This document shows, piece by piece, positions 21,667-33,162 of a stretch of DNA of 64,000 nucleotides. The notes under the pieces were generated by a model. The model was not told the DNA's origin. It saw nothing but the letters and a program-made list of their open reading frames with translations, and did not search any database. The stretch's first letter is position 1. Each line of letters starts with the position of its first letter. The position numbers and the translations under genes were made by a program. Source of the stretch: Trichobilharzia regenti (taxonomy: Eukaryota; Platyhelminthes; Trematoda; Strigeidida; Schistosomatidae); the NCBI GenBank assembly GCA_944472135.2, contig OX235267.1, forward strand, positions 23,601,349 through 23,665,348, read 5' to 3'.

Positions 21667-21994
21667 GTCAATGGAGTTGAAGATTGAACGATCAATTCTT
21701 GGTTGTTTGCTCAAAATCAACTTCCCCAATTTTCGTGGAGGCATCAATACGACAGTCATCGTCTCATCGGTAGCTGTTCAGAAAGAAGAGTAAAACATCG
21801 TCAGAAGTAATATTATGATTTATTATTGTAATATTTGTTCACAGACCTTAGTCATACTTGATTTATATGTTGGTGTAACAATACAGAGTACTCAAGTCAA
21901 AAATTGGTGTTTTGGTTTTTTCGCCCGTTATTACTAAGCGTTTCTGAGAAAATTCAAGCGACAGCGTGAGCCCGAGCGTAGCAAGAGCTGGGCA
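21667..21994 (+). repeat. BEL/Pao LTR, left
   Basis: About 328 bp, beginning TGTCAATGGAGTTGAAGATT and ending near GGGCA. It aligns with 25059-25356: shared blocks include CAGTCATCGTCTCATCG and GACAGCGTGAG. Divergence between the two is substantial, with many substitutions and small indels, so the insertion is old or the two LTRs have different origins. Confidence 0.75.
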
Positions 21995-22165
21995 TTAATG
22001 GTTTATGAGACGTGACTGACAGTTTCTGACGATAGAAACAGATCTGGCGGATTCAAACAGTTGGTGAAAGTTTGGATAGTCGCCGTTCCTTTTCCCTGGT
22101 GCCGGTCAAGTCCTCTTTGAACAAGCAATATCTGGAACGTTTTTGGAATTGGGTCAATTTCAACA

Positions 22166-24121
22166 ATGCCTGGGTCAAAGAAGGGACAGAGTGTCTTGGA
22201 TGCAAACAGGAAAGTAAGTCATGGTGACTTGTCTGTTAATTGTAGCGATGTGTCTGATGTTAAGCATGGCATGGTTGATGTTACTGTTTCGCCGTTCAGG
22301 GATAATAGGAACATCAAACTCCTTAAGTTTGAACCACGATGTTTTGATGGAAACCCAGCTGATTATTTACAATTTGTAAAGGAGTTTGAGATCATGTTGA
22401 GTAGTTTTCTATTAAGTGATGAATTGAAGTTAATGTATTTGATGAGATATTGCACTGGAGATGCTGCAAGAGCTATACAGTGCTGTAAGTTTATGAAGCC
22501 AAAAGAGGGCTACTACGAGGCTATGAGCATATTACGTCAAAGGTTTGGAAGACCTTCAATGATTGTAAGGAATGTATATGAAGCTGTCAAAGGTAACGGC
22601 AGTCAACTTCAAGATGACTCCAAGGCACTTACTGAGTTTTTAGATAATCTTATGACTTATAAGAATACCTTGATTTCGATGAATTGCATGAGTGACCTCA
22701 ACTCGAGTTTTATACTAGAAGTAATAGCAAGACGCCTACCTACTCGACTGCAGAGGAAGTGGGTGAAGATAAGCTCCCGTATGGAGGATGAGGGTATCGA
22801 GCCAAAATTTGATGATATCCTGAAACTAGTAAAAGATAGTGTCAATCAATCTTTGAGCAAGTTTGCCAGTATATTGAATCTCACCCCTAGAATAGAGCAA
22901 TCTGAGGGTAAAACGAGATCATTGATGACGAAAGGGCCTCAGAGAGGTGGATATCGAGAAGGCTCCATGATGTCTAGTAATGCATATAGACCTAGTGAGT
23001 GTAACAGCTTTCGTAGTACATCGTCAACAGATAAGTTGCAAGATGCAAGACAAACACGGTTGTGTTGTACACGTTTGCAAGAGGTGCATACAGAGGGGAA
23101 CTGTGAACCAGTGAGCAAGTTCAGTGATAAGCTAAATGTGAAATCAAGGTCTGACTCCGAATTGTGTGATGATAACGGTGTGGTCAAGAAGTCTGTAGTA
23201 GCAACTGGTAAGCCATTGTTGAATAGAGTGTCACAGAATAGAGTTACTGCTTCAGAGTGCAGTTCTGACTCCATAAGTTTACAAGGTATTACTAGTCAGA
23301 GTGAAGTTATAAAACCTTTTAGGATTTGCGAGGAGGAACCAAAATTGTCTACTGCTGTTATTAAAGAGTTTGAAAATGATGAACTTGACGGTAAATTGAA
23401 TATTTGTGGTAATGATCATGATAGTGCAGATTTGTCTTTGGTTGATCATTATGAGATGCGGGATATGCCTACTACTGCTAAGTTGAACAAAGTTTCTGTA
23501 CAACTTGAACGTGAAGTAGAAATAAATGCAGATGCAGTTGCAGAAGTTATGGATATTTGTGAGACCGTCAGTGTGATTGATCAGCATGTAGCCCACCTAT
23601 CATCAGATGCTAGTGCTAAGCCTGAGCTGATAGTAAAGGACAGCAGTGGTGGTGGTCTTGCAGGTAGACAACTTTCTGAAAGTCGAGCAACAACAGCTAT
23701 TGATCCACCGCTAACTTCATCAACTGATATCAATCAGTCGTCGTTGGTGCTGTCATCCACAATGAAACAGTCGCCCATCAACTCAAGTATCTTGTGCAAT
23801 GACTATGATAGTAACAGTTCGTTTGAAAGGACGAATATCAATGGTCAGTTTAGTAAGAATAAGCAAAGTGTGTACGAGAGAGTAATTGTTAAATTGACTT
23901 GCATGAATAAAGGCATTTCTAGTTTCAAGTTACTATTTGAATGCTATTACCTTTGGTGTAAATTACTCTGTGCCTACGCTTGGTTGACCAGATGCGTCGT
24001 ATGTTTGTTCGTCATCTATATTCTACGATACAATGACATGGGCGTGTTGCCGTTCAGATTTGAGGATATAGCTGATAGAAGGAAGTTAGCGAATGAACTC
24101 TGCAACGATTTTCTAACCTAG
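22166..24121 (+). CDS. BEL/Pao gag fused in frame to distal pol segment
   Basis: A single 651-codon frame. Residues 1-250 are a BEL/Pao gag capsid (LKFEPRCFDGNPADYLQF, then ILRQRFGRP and ARRLPTRLQRKWV). A possible degenerate zinc knuckle (LCCTRLQEVHTEGNC) follows at about 297-311. Residues 330-560 are Ser/Asp-rich and unassigned. The C terminus (SFKLLFECYYLWCKLL to FRFEDIADRR) matches the post-RNase-H stretch of the pol fragment at 21365-21510 (HPLFKYYSSWYKLL to MRVEDIRNAE). Protease, RT, RNase H and integrase are absent, so this is an internally deleted, non-autonomous derivative whose frame has nonetheless stayed open across the junction. Confidence 0.88.
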   Translation: MPGSKKGQSVLDANRKVSHGDLSVNCSDVSDVKHGMVDVTVSPFRDNRNIKLLKFEPRCFDGNPADYLQFVKEFEIMLSSFLLSDELKLMYLMRYCTGDAARAIQCCKFMKPKEGYYEAMSILRQRFGRPSMIVRNVYEAVKGNGSQLQDDSKALTEFLDNLMTYKNTLISMNCMSDLNSSFILEVIARRLPTRLQRKWVKISSRMEDEGIEPKFDDILKLVKDSVNQSLSKFASILNLTPRIEQSEGKTRSLMTKGPQRGGYREGSMMSSNAYRPSECNSFRSTSSTDKLQDARQTRLCCTRLQEVHTEGNCEPVSKFSDKLNVKSRSDSELCDDNGVVKKSVVATGKPLLNRVSQNRVTASECSSDSISLQGITSQSEVIKPFRICEEEPKLSTAVIKEFENDELDGKLNICGNDHDSADLSLVDHYEMRDMPTTAKLNKVSVQLEREVEINADAVAEVMDICETVSVIDQHVAHLSSDASAKPELIVKDSSGGGLAGRQLSESRATTAIDPPLTSSTDINQSSLVLSSTMKQSPINSSILCNDYDSNSSFERTNINGQFSKNKQSVYERVIVKLTCMNKGISSFKLLFECYYLWCKLLCAYAWLTRCVVCLFVIYILRYNDMGVLPFRFEDIADRRKLANELCNDFLT

Positions 24122-24123
24122 AG

Positions 24124-24370
24124 CGTCAACCTGAGAAGGGTTGTAGGCGTTCTGCTGTAAGTCCTACAATTCTTCAAAGGGTAGCGCATCAATGAGCAGT
24201 CCAATGTGCTTGGTGTGTGATTTTGTACATATGTTCATATTGTACATACTGAATTGATATCATCTGTCTGTTGGTAATTCTGTTTGTGTCCGGACGACTT
24301 CCGCTTGTGTCATCAACCTGAGAAGGAATGTAAGCGTACTGCTGTAAGTCCTGCGATTCTTCAAAGGAAT
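24124..24370 (+). repeat. two-copy tandem repeat inside BEL derivative
   Basis: A 58-bp unit (24124-24181, beginning GTCAACCTGAGAAGG and ending TTCTTCAAAGGG) recurs with a few changes at 24311-24368. The rest, to 25058, is noncoding internal sequence with a purine run (GGAAAAAAGGG) near 25022 that could be the polypurine tract. Confidence 0.7.
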
Positions 24371-25058
24371 TCCATCAAGATATGATCCGCGAGTTTGTGT
24401 GTACTGTTTGTATATACGTGTGGTGTGTCATATCAATTGGTGTTTTCGGATTCACTTTGTTTACTTGTTGTTTTCGTACCTTGTTGTTATTGCATAATTT
24501 TGATAAAGTTTTCGTCGTGCTTACTTCTGAAGTTGTTTCTAGTCTTCTACATCCATGAATGAATTGACTGATGTTAAAGACAGCAGATGGGTTGTATACG
24601 CCGGGGGGGCTAGTGCTGAGAATGAAATGCATACGGAGAAAATTGTTAGCTGCGATCCCACACGCGGAGAAGCGAGAGTGTAGACGACTGAGGCTCGCAT
24701 ACGTCATCGTTACTAGAATTGAGGTAGCATGAGTGACAAGCGATCCCAGTGGTGAATGATAAGAGGATTCGCGAAGAGTATAATGAGGTGCTGCTATGGT
24801 CACGTTGCATTCTGCAAGAGTCATTCTAGCAAATGGCGATTGTGTTGCAAGTTGTCAAGAGGATGCCTTTAATTCGAAGGTGTAGGTCGTCATTGATGAG
24901 TGAGATTGTGCTGTGGGTATGTCTGTGGTGTGTTGGCCTTGCAGTTCGTTTTCTATTTTAGCTTTGCCCTTGTGACCCAAGTTCTCGCACTCGCATCCAA
25001 GTCAACATGCATTGGGGGTGATGGAAAAAAGGGATTTATCCGTTTTTTTTAGGGGAGC

Positions 25059-25356
25059 GTCAATGAAGTTGAAGATTGAATGATCAATTCATGGCTGTTT
25101 CCTTAAACCCATCTCCATATTTTGGCGGGAGTCATCAATCCAGCAGTCATCGTCTCATCGTTCGCTTTCCGTCGGAAGAAAGAAAACTATCAGAAACTTT
25201 GTGTACAGTAACCTAATTGTTGGCGCTGTATTATTGCAATAACAAACGGTTCTCGAGTCACCAATTTGCATTCCAGTTTTCCGCGTTAGTTATTATGCGT
25301 AGTTTCTGAAAGTCTTCCAAGGACAGCGTGAGGTCCAGTGTAGTAAGATCTCTACA
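25059..25356 (+). repeat. BEL/Pao LTR, right
   Basis: About 298 bp related to 21667-21994, starting GTCAATGAAGTTGAAGATTG. No matching target-site duplication is evident next to the two LTRs, which fits recombination rather than a clean insertion. Confidence 0.72.
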
Positions 25357-26571
25357 TTGACATCACCCTTAATCTATGTAGAATTGTATTTGTTGTTAAT
25401 GTACTAGTTGGATGCAATACCGTAGTAAATTGCTGAGAATTCTATTCTGTATCACAAGTACTGTTTTGGTATAAAGCAAATTATCGTTGTTGTTAATTGA
25501 TAAAACTGCGGTATGCACTGCTACGAGGATAACACAAATGTCATACAGCGCCTATATGTTAGTCCAACATGCCAAGTGATTCACAACAGAAAGCTCACCA
25601 GAGCTTGTGAACTGAATACAGGTGTGAAACGAAGATATCTACCATTGCCAATTGTATTTCTGATCGTGGTGGCCCCAGTCGTGCGGTAGACCTTTGGGAG
25701 TGAGAAGTGGAGCTTATGTTAATGTGACAGAATACTCAGAGAGACTTCTATCTTGATTTATGCATAATGTCACAAAATTTTTGATACCCAAGATAGAATC
25801 AAAAAGATTACTGAAGAGACAACGAGGACAGGAATTCTAATGAACGTAGAGAAGACCTAAAAAACACCACTAACCAACAGCGAGGAAATCCAAATGGTGT
25901 TATGTCCTTCACTTAACTCAACATCAACGATTAAACCACGGTTAATACGGATGAGGATGACAAAATCAGATGAAGTTGGGAAGGCGAGACACGAATTCAT
26001 TACCTTGAAACCAGTGTACAGGTCCACAGCCCTCAAAACAGAGAACAAGATATGATCTCTTGACATCATGTCGGTGCGTCTGTATGGTTGAAATCTTAGA
26101 GCGTAGGTCACCAAAATTGTCTCCAACAGGCCACTGCAAACATTCGATCTTTCAGTAACTGTCTTCACTCGATTTTCGGCCAGACATGATAAGTAACAAA
26201 AAGCTCTGGGGATAAATAGGCCAAGAACGTAGTGTCCAGATAGTAGAAATAAGGAGTGGAGATTGTTAGACATAGCCTTAAAGAGCACTTATGAGATATT
26301 ACACCCAGGCCCTTGAGTAAAGTCCCCATTTTGCCGTTAGAAGGTGATGTGGACAAGATAATGTAAGGACATGGAAGTTTAGGGACATTCCTGTAATCAT
26401 CTGAAGATGACGGAAGAAAATCTAGTGCAATGAAAGTCTGCTGTTTAAGAAATGAAAAAATGAAAGGTTGAATGATGTCAGAAATAATATTTTTGGCTGT
26501 GGTTTCGGCTATGGCTTCTATGGCTGGTTTTGACCTTCCGCTAAAGTTGATACATTTTGCGTGAATGTCAC
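25357..26571. other. no gene recognised
   Basis: A 143-codon open segment on the minus strand (25857-26288) has no domain I recognise and no splice context; it may be chance. Confidence 0.35.
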
Positions 26572-26835
26572 ATTGGCAACATCTTGCGATTAATCCACAA
26601 ACTGCTTTCGATTCAATTTTGCAGAATCAGTTTTCCTCGTTCTCCTGGATTATTGGAGTCGTTCCATTCACACAAACACCCAATTTTGAAAGTGGTTGTG
26701 TTGGACCTGTTCATTATGCGCAGTTGGATATATCTGATGTGGAGTTTTTCACTGTCTCAACGACGTTATTACTGGCTCTGCAAGGGGGCCATCTACATAA
26801 TGTATATCAGAGTTTGGTTGATCTTCACCTAAAAG
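26565..26835 (+). CDS. possible orphan exon or gene start, unknown protein
   Basis: An ATG-initiated frame reads MSHWQHLAINPQTAFDSIL, then SSFSWIIGVVPFTQ and ends LVDLHLK at a good GT donor (AAAAG|GTACGG). Amino-acid composition looks protein-like (W, H, F and P in plausible places). No family is recognised. A second frame overlaps it. It could be a first coding exon whose partner is at 28751. Confidence 0.3.
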
Positions 26836-28594
26836 GTACGGCTTTTTTGGTCATAAAGTTTCAATAATGCATTTAGTATCACTAACACTTCCCTTATCAT
26901 GTGCTTCTCCATGCTACAAAAGTACTTGCAGTCAGTTTGCAAAGGGTTTACATCGCAAGCGTCAAATTAATGTTCTCCTTGTGGGATCATTGGTAGTAAT
27001 CGTCATACTGTTTACTGTTATCTGTAAAAATGGTGTATTTCCCATTAACTTGGGTTAACCTTGGCGGAGGAGCGCCCAGGTTTGCAGTTTCCCTGCTTAC
27101 TATATGTACACGAATTACTACTAAAATAGAAGTCCTGTCACTGATATTCATTGATGACATTGGCTCTTCCTAGTAATCAGCTTGTTGTGGTAGGCGATTT
27201 AGATTTATCAGTTGGATGGTTCAGAAAGTGATTCCTGGAAATCATTCGAAGGTTGAAGAAATGTACTTCTTCTGCAATAATACGGTCAGTTTCCCAGAAA
27301 ACGATATCAGTCTGATTGCGGATACTGAGCCTAAGGATTCTGATTAGTATGTAAGCTACTACATGAAAAGTAGGGGAAAGTGTGGAGCAGTGAAGGATCA
27401 TGGGATAGCCCCTAACACAAAGATATATGGGACCAAGTAGACTTACTCTAGATATCTTATTTATATCCGAAGGGTGGGCTCATTTTTGAATTTCCGAACA
27501 TCCAATTCCTTCAGTGTAAATTTATTGCAAGCATTTGTTCCGCCTAGATCCTAAAGCTCGTGAGTATACCGACCTGAGATCCGAAAACTACAATCAATCC
27601 ATTCACATCTGGAATTTCTTTTCTTTGCAATAAGTTGTTGAGAGGTAGGATTCTTTCCTTAATCACATACCTGTAGCATTCTCTGGTGATATATTTAAAT
27701 AAGGACTGATAGTGCGATGTACGGCCAATAAACGGGGGTTAAAATGAATATTTAGGCATTAGAAGTGATAGCTTAGTTATGCCTATTCCATCTCGTAACT
27801 CAGTCTTACCTTACGCAGACCAGAAAGCAATCAAATCCAGAAAAAAAGTCTAGTTAGTCAGAGTATGAATTGTATTCCAGAAATGAAATTAAATCTGGAT
27901 ATGTCTCCTGCAGAATATAGGCCAATCATGCTCAATCGAACTTGGAATTAACGTGTTTAGTGGCGAGGCTAATTTATTACATACCTTCACAGTTGCCAAT
28001 TCACTTGAATGGTGGTCAGCATTCACCTCTGAATTCTGACAAATCTTTAGTTATTTGAAATTGTGGATTCCAACATGCTACAAGACTAAATTCTGAATTC
28101 AAGATGTAATTTTGGCGCGCTCCTTGAATACGACGTGCTTTTTCCTCGAGTGAGGATATAGGCCGACACCAGGTGTTATCGCGCAATGCCATCGGTTACC
28201 GCGCTCACGTCAACAGACGTTATAATCACCTATTTTTTTGGAAACAGATTATATTTGACTAGTTTTAGACTTCTGTAGCCGGATGGCAGTATTTTGCTGT
28301 ATTTTGTTCTTAGTAGAGCGTAAAATTGTATATTATAGCTCGGACGAATTATCAATGAAGAAGTCATCCTTTTTAAGAAAGTTCGCATAGAAAGACTATT
28401 ATTTGCATTATAGTGCGTTGAGGGTTTGTTTTTTTTCGAGTTGTTTCAGATCTTAAGGTTGTAAATATACTGCAGTCAATGGCTGTTGTCATTCCAGTGA
28501 ATCTATTAGAATCTGGCCTATGAAAGATAAATAGCATGCAGGCATAGGTTAGATGTGTGCTTTGAACATGTTAAACTTTTCTGTTATCATCCGT
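26836..28594. other. no gene recognised
   Basis: A short frame at 26867-27058 ends in a hydrophobic stretch (VLLVGSLVVIVILFTVI) that could be a membrane segment but lacks supporting context. Otherwise nothing. Confidence 0.3.
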
Positions 28595-28644
28595 GATGAC
28601 AATTGTCATGTTATGAGTTATCCATTAATGGATAACTCATAACA
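28595..28644. repeat. two adjacent perfect palindromes
   Basis: ATGACAATTGTCAT at 28595-28608 is a perfect 14-bp palindrome. It is followed directly by a perfect 36-bp palindrome at 28609-28644 with arms TGTTATGAGTTATCCATT and no spacer. Confidence 0.95.
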
Positions 28645-28750
28645 CATCGGCGACATTATGCGATGAATGAGATAGGCTGCTGAATTTCCTGGTGATTATA
28701 TCTATTTTGATGAAGTTCCTAGTTAAAAGTGCTTGGGCGAAGATGTAAAA

Positions 28751-28981
28751 ATAGTTTAATTGACATTTACACATAAAATTTCACAAGGCCTTCATTGCTC
28801 AGTGCATGAAATGGCATCAGAGTATATTGACATCAGTGTTCATTGTGTCTGGAAGAATAGTATAAATAGTCCTTCTCAAATGTCAGAGTACTTAAAATTA
28901 GTACCAGATTTCTGTCGATTAGTAGCTAGCGGCTGTGTCGTACAACTACTACACCTGTTACATAGGTTATATCAATCTTAA
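28751..28981 (+). CDS. possible terminal exon, unknown protein
   Basis: The frame reads EMASEYIDISVHCVWKN, then MSEYLKLVPDFCRL and ends LLHRLYQS and a stop. A TTTCACAAG acceptor-like site sits near 28785. The composition looks coding, but no family is recognised and no upstream exon is proven. Confidence 0.3.
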
Positions 28982-30505
28982 AAATTATTTTGCTTCACAT
29001 CACTAAGATAATCTGAGATCCTTAATGACTTATTTGTGGCTATGAAATATGTAGAAGATGCACTTATGGCTGATATATTTAGAGCAGTTATTATTAAACA
29101 AGTTATCTGTAAGCAACTTGTGATGTTCTGAATACTGCAAACTGTTGATAAGAAACTACATCAAAGGAAAAAATGCTGAACAGCTAGAAAATACTACTGC
29201 AATTTCGTTGGTTGTTACCTTTTGCATTTGTAAGTCATCCTTTCAAAGCTGCGATTGACGCCAAACCATCCATGGCACCCCACAGGCTCTATAGAAATTT
29301 GTGAGAGATCTTACATGTCAGGTTGTCTTCCAAATTGTAAGGTTGCAGATAGTTCAATTTACCTCTCACTGTAATATCACTTATCTACTTCACTATGGTC
29401 TTTTCATTTGTGCACTATTACACTTCATTTTATGTTAACTGGATATGCCTTTATTAAAGCTGAGACTTACTCTTTGTGCCTATTAGTTGCTTGCTTACAG
29501 TCTATTTGCTTTTATTAGAAACACAACAACACCAATGTTGGAACAAAGCTGTATTTTCATGGAAAACGTCATATTTTCTATGTTTACACCAATATGATTG
29601 GCATTAAACATTGCAAATGTATACTCACATTCCAAGGACATAGTACTTAACCAAATGTACGGTGGCAGTGAAAACCCCAGAAGAATGATGTCATTACCAA
29701 AGAATGAGAAAGGAGAATGAACCATTTTCAGCAAAGGTAGGCAGATATAAATCGTTTTCCTTTAATATTACTTCTTCCTTACTTCAGCTATTTAAAAATA
29801 CTTTGTTTACTTATTTGTAGATATCTGGTAACGTCAATCACCCCAGTCACAGAGATTCGACATTGCACAAATTATTCCGACAATCGACTGCGTAAAGACA
29901 TTTGCTTGTTATTATTTTTTCATTAAATACATTTAATATCCTGCTTACCAGACCTTTCTTATTATATCTGAGTGTAGATATATTTGTCATGATGACTAGG
30001 TGCAGACATGACTTGTTAATAAGAACTGACGAAGTAATTGGTGGCATATTTTAGTGTACGCTAAATCTAAATACGATTGTTAAAGCTCAACGAATTCAAT
30101 AATTTGTCTGGTGTAGACTTTAATTTACGCTACATGTCAACAGCCTTAGTCATATGGATTGACATCACGCTTTAAGTGAAACATTAGTAATGCAATACTT
30201 TCGAATACACGTAACCGTATAAGAACTGGGACTCGAATGCAGTGCCTAAGTTATGCCTACTATTGTCCCTAAAGACTTGTATATGACTATGATACGTATG
30301 CACGTTAGCTAACTGAAATACTTATAATTTAACACGTATGCTGACCGACATCGTTCCTACACAATTACACTTACGTATTGTTAGTAGTGAAAGTCCTAGA
30401 GAGCACCGGTCTAGCATGCCGTGCTCACAAAGTGAACACATGAATTGAAAGACAACAAAATTTACATGAAAATTTTATTTTCATCATGATACAAATTTAG
30501 TTTAT
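28982..30505. other. no gene recognised
   Basis: AT-rich sequence with only short open segments. Confidence 0.4.
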
Positions 30506-32157
30506 TTACATATTAAGAACACGATTGATTCCTGCGATTACTCCGTCTGCATAAGCATTGGCAAACACTTCTCCAAATTTGTCATTAATTCTGTTCATAC
30601 CCGCAATGATAATCTTCTTTGTGGTATCGTATATGTCACTTCGATTTCGAGGGATAACTGCTGACGTACTTTGAGATGCGAACATGTTGCGTGACCACGT
30701 CCATTGTTTACAATTATGCATCACATGGTTAACTACAAAAGGTGGAACAAAAAACGTTAAGATAACTATGAACTGATTATTACATTACATTATACATTAA
30801 AAACGTAGTCATAAAAACGCAAATATACCTGTGAAATACGGCTTTCTGAAATGGACCAAAAGCAAATCATTTAAACACCTTCAGCATACTTTTATGCAAA
30901 CTATCTGATCTTTGTAAGTACCGTTTCATTTGCTTGTGGGAACTCTCGACGCGATTATTTGTATCATTCCCAAAAGTCAGCACGTTGTCTCTGAAACATG
31001 CTGCCCACAAATCTCGTCGATGCATCCAACGACGTTGTAGATATTGACTGACATTAGCATCCAATCTGCTAATAACTCTGAAGTAGAAATTAAATCTGCA
31101 AAATGAGAACAATAGAGGCATTACTCTGATCTCCTTTTACACTGCACTAGACGGCATAAGTAGTTCTTCACAATGGGATTTCTTGTCTACGAATAAAATG
31201 TAAAGTATGCTTCGAAAAACTTACTTTCCGACAGAAAGCTCGGCAAACATGGAAAGAACACAAAACAATGTGCGCTTGTCTGTGCGTTAACTTGACGGCT
31301 GCTATTTCAGCTTGCGCACAATCCATAATGAAGGATTCTGTTTTGGAGGCGTCTTCCATTATTTGCCGGAAACAGTCTAATATCCAAACTACATCACGTT
31401 TGAATTCTTTTCTAGTCCACGCAAATAAAACTGGTCGTCCACGACCAAAATTATCCGTCACAAGTAACTGGAACAAAGAATACCTGCACGCTGACTAATG
31501 AATTGGTAAACTTACTTCCCCTTATTCGTATTATACGTCGAGTCGATACCAACAACTTCAGGGAACTGTTTATACAATTCCATTTGCTCATAAGTTGCAA
31601 AACAAATTCTTGTTAGTGAATTCCTGATCGGTTCATCGGAATAATACTCCATTAACTTCCCACGAGATTTTAGGAATTCAAAAATGTCACGACGGCTTGA
31701 AATACCTTAAGTATATAACAAGTACGTCAACGTTACCTTTATTCACTGCGGCTTTCATATTTTTAACGTCAATGCGAGTTATATCCTTCTGGTACTTCTC
31801 CTTAACATGCATTATTATTTCATCGGATGAGTGGGATTGCTGAAGAAGTGGTTCAATATTTTCTTTCTCTTCAACTGTTAGTCGTATATACCATGGGTCA
31901 TTCTGCATGTACACCCTGCTGCATGGATGGTTATGCACCATATTGTGGGAAGCAATTATGTATTCACTATAATGCAAAACCACGCGAAATGAAGACGAGC
32001 AATTGCAACATTTAGACCTGAATTATTCATGAAATCATATTACACTTCTTCTTACGACTTGTTTTTCAATTTCAATCCAGGTCTTGTACGATTCACTCCA
32101 AAAGTGCATTTAAAACCAACATAAGCGTACTTAAACCTGTCATCCGGTATCGTTTTG
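30506..32157 (-). CDS. MULE-type transposase-like protein with FAR1/FLYWCH-like zinc finger, seven short introns
   Basis: Eight minus-strand exons join in exact phase to 445 residues plus stop: 32157-32056, 32017-31737, 31705-31516, 31483-31225, 31186-31143, 31095-30877, 30845-30829 (17 nt) and 30732-30506. The introns are 38, 31, 32, 38, 47, 31 and 96 nt, all GT-AG. The N-terminal part is a WRKY/FAR1-like zinc finger (FKYAYVGFKCTFG, KCCNCSSSF, HNMVHNHP). The middle is a MULE-family RNase H fold with a plausible DDE set: VVGIDSTYNTN, FIMDCAQAEIAA followed by CSFHVCRAF, and TNNRVESSHKQMKR. No SWIM zinc motif is seen in the short C terminus. The 5' end is uncertain: an upstream segment at 32221-32296 (FLSWDEFEKSLAEFQK) probably belongs to it but no ATG in frame was found. 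It may be a transposon gene or a domesticated one; no terminal inverted repeats were found. Confidence 0.78.
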
Positions 32158-32220
32158 CTGCAATTATGAACATAGTGAGTGTAGAATAACTACACTGTTA
32201 GCATTAAATGACTTCCTCAC

Positions 32221-32296
32221 TTTTTGAAATTCTGCTAATGACTTCTCAAATTCATCCCAGCTGAGGAAACGCTTTCCAAGTGTGTATTCAGCAAAA
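32221..32296 (-). CDS. probable upstream exon of the MULE-type gene
   Basis: FAEYTLGKRFLSWDEFEKSL continues the pattern of FAR1-like N termini (F-SWDEFE--L). A GTGAGG donor follows its Lys codon, but the phase does not meet the next exon unless a weaker donor downstream is used, and a TGA lies in frame just upstream. Confidence 0.4.
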
Positions 32297-33162
32297 ATTC
32301 AACTTAAATCTGTGCTCCTGTCACTCGAATTGACTACCTGCAACGGACTAAAATAAAATTATCAATTAGGATCCATCTATGTCACAACTATTCCAAGATA
32401 AATCGCAAAAAAACAACATTGAAATACAGGGATGATCGATAGCCATCAAGAAAATACCGCACGTATAACCTAAATTAAAGAAAAACACAAGAACCCACCG
32501 GTTCGTTGACATCGCAAGCAACCAATAGACCAAACAACGAATTGTACGACAAATAAAGCCTAGTACATGCACAAACAAAGAAAAACAAAGCGTTACAATA
32601 GTCTAATACACGTTTATAGTAATCACATATGCTGGCAAACGACGCAAACACAACCACGCCAAGACAGCACCCGACAGCACCCACCCAAGGACAATTCAAA
32701 CTGCAATTGACCGCCACCATTCTAGCCAATGAAAGACGAAAAAAAATTAGTCGCGGAAAATATAACACGAGACAACGTATATACTCACCCTTTTCCTCTC
32801 CAACCGGAAAATACCAATTCTGTGAATTATCCGTTTGGGAAACCTGATCTTCCTAGCCGGTGAATTTAATTCAACCATTACTTACATAGTAAATCTCTGT
32901 GTGGTAAGTCCAGCTGTCTCGAACTACTGCCAAAGCTTCAGGTGCTACTTTTGTAGCAGCATCTTCCTCACTCGTTCAGAGAAACAAGACTTGTTGGTCT
33001 ACCACGTGATTGCCGTGAAGCCGATCATTCAGAAAGTACTAGGTAAAGTCGAAAACCTTTTCTTTTCCTTGCCTTACACTTTTTCAGTCTTATTCTTGCT
33101 CTTTTGGTTAGAAACTGTTGCTCTCTTAGACGTACATAGCATAATTTATAGTGATTGTTAAT
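32297..33162. other. flank of MULE-type gene and LINE 5' leader
   Basis: No coding motif. The part after about 32860 probably includes the 5' UTR of the CR1-like LINE, whose exact start cannot be placed. Confidence 0.35.

Noticed and set aside
21667..25356. a complete BEL/Pao element with matching target-site duplication
   Set aside because: The bases next to the two LTRs differ, and protease, RT and integrase are absent between them.
25857..26288. 143-codon minus-strand open frame as a gene
   Set aside because: No recognisable domain, no splice or start context; plausible as chance in this region.
32366..32847. open frames on both strands upstream of the MULE-type gene
   Set aside because: They are antisense to each other, lack domains, and do not extend the zinc-finger exon in phase.
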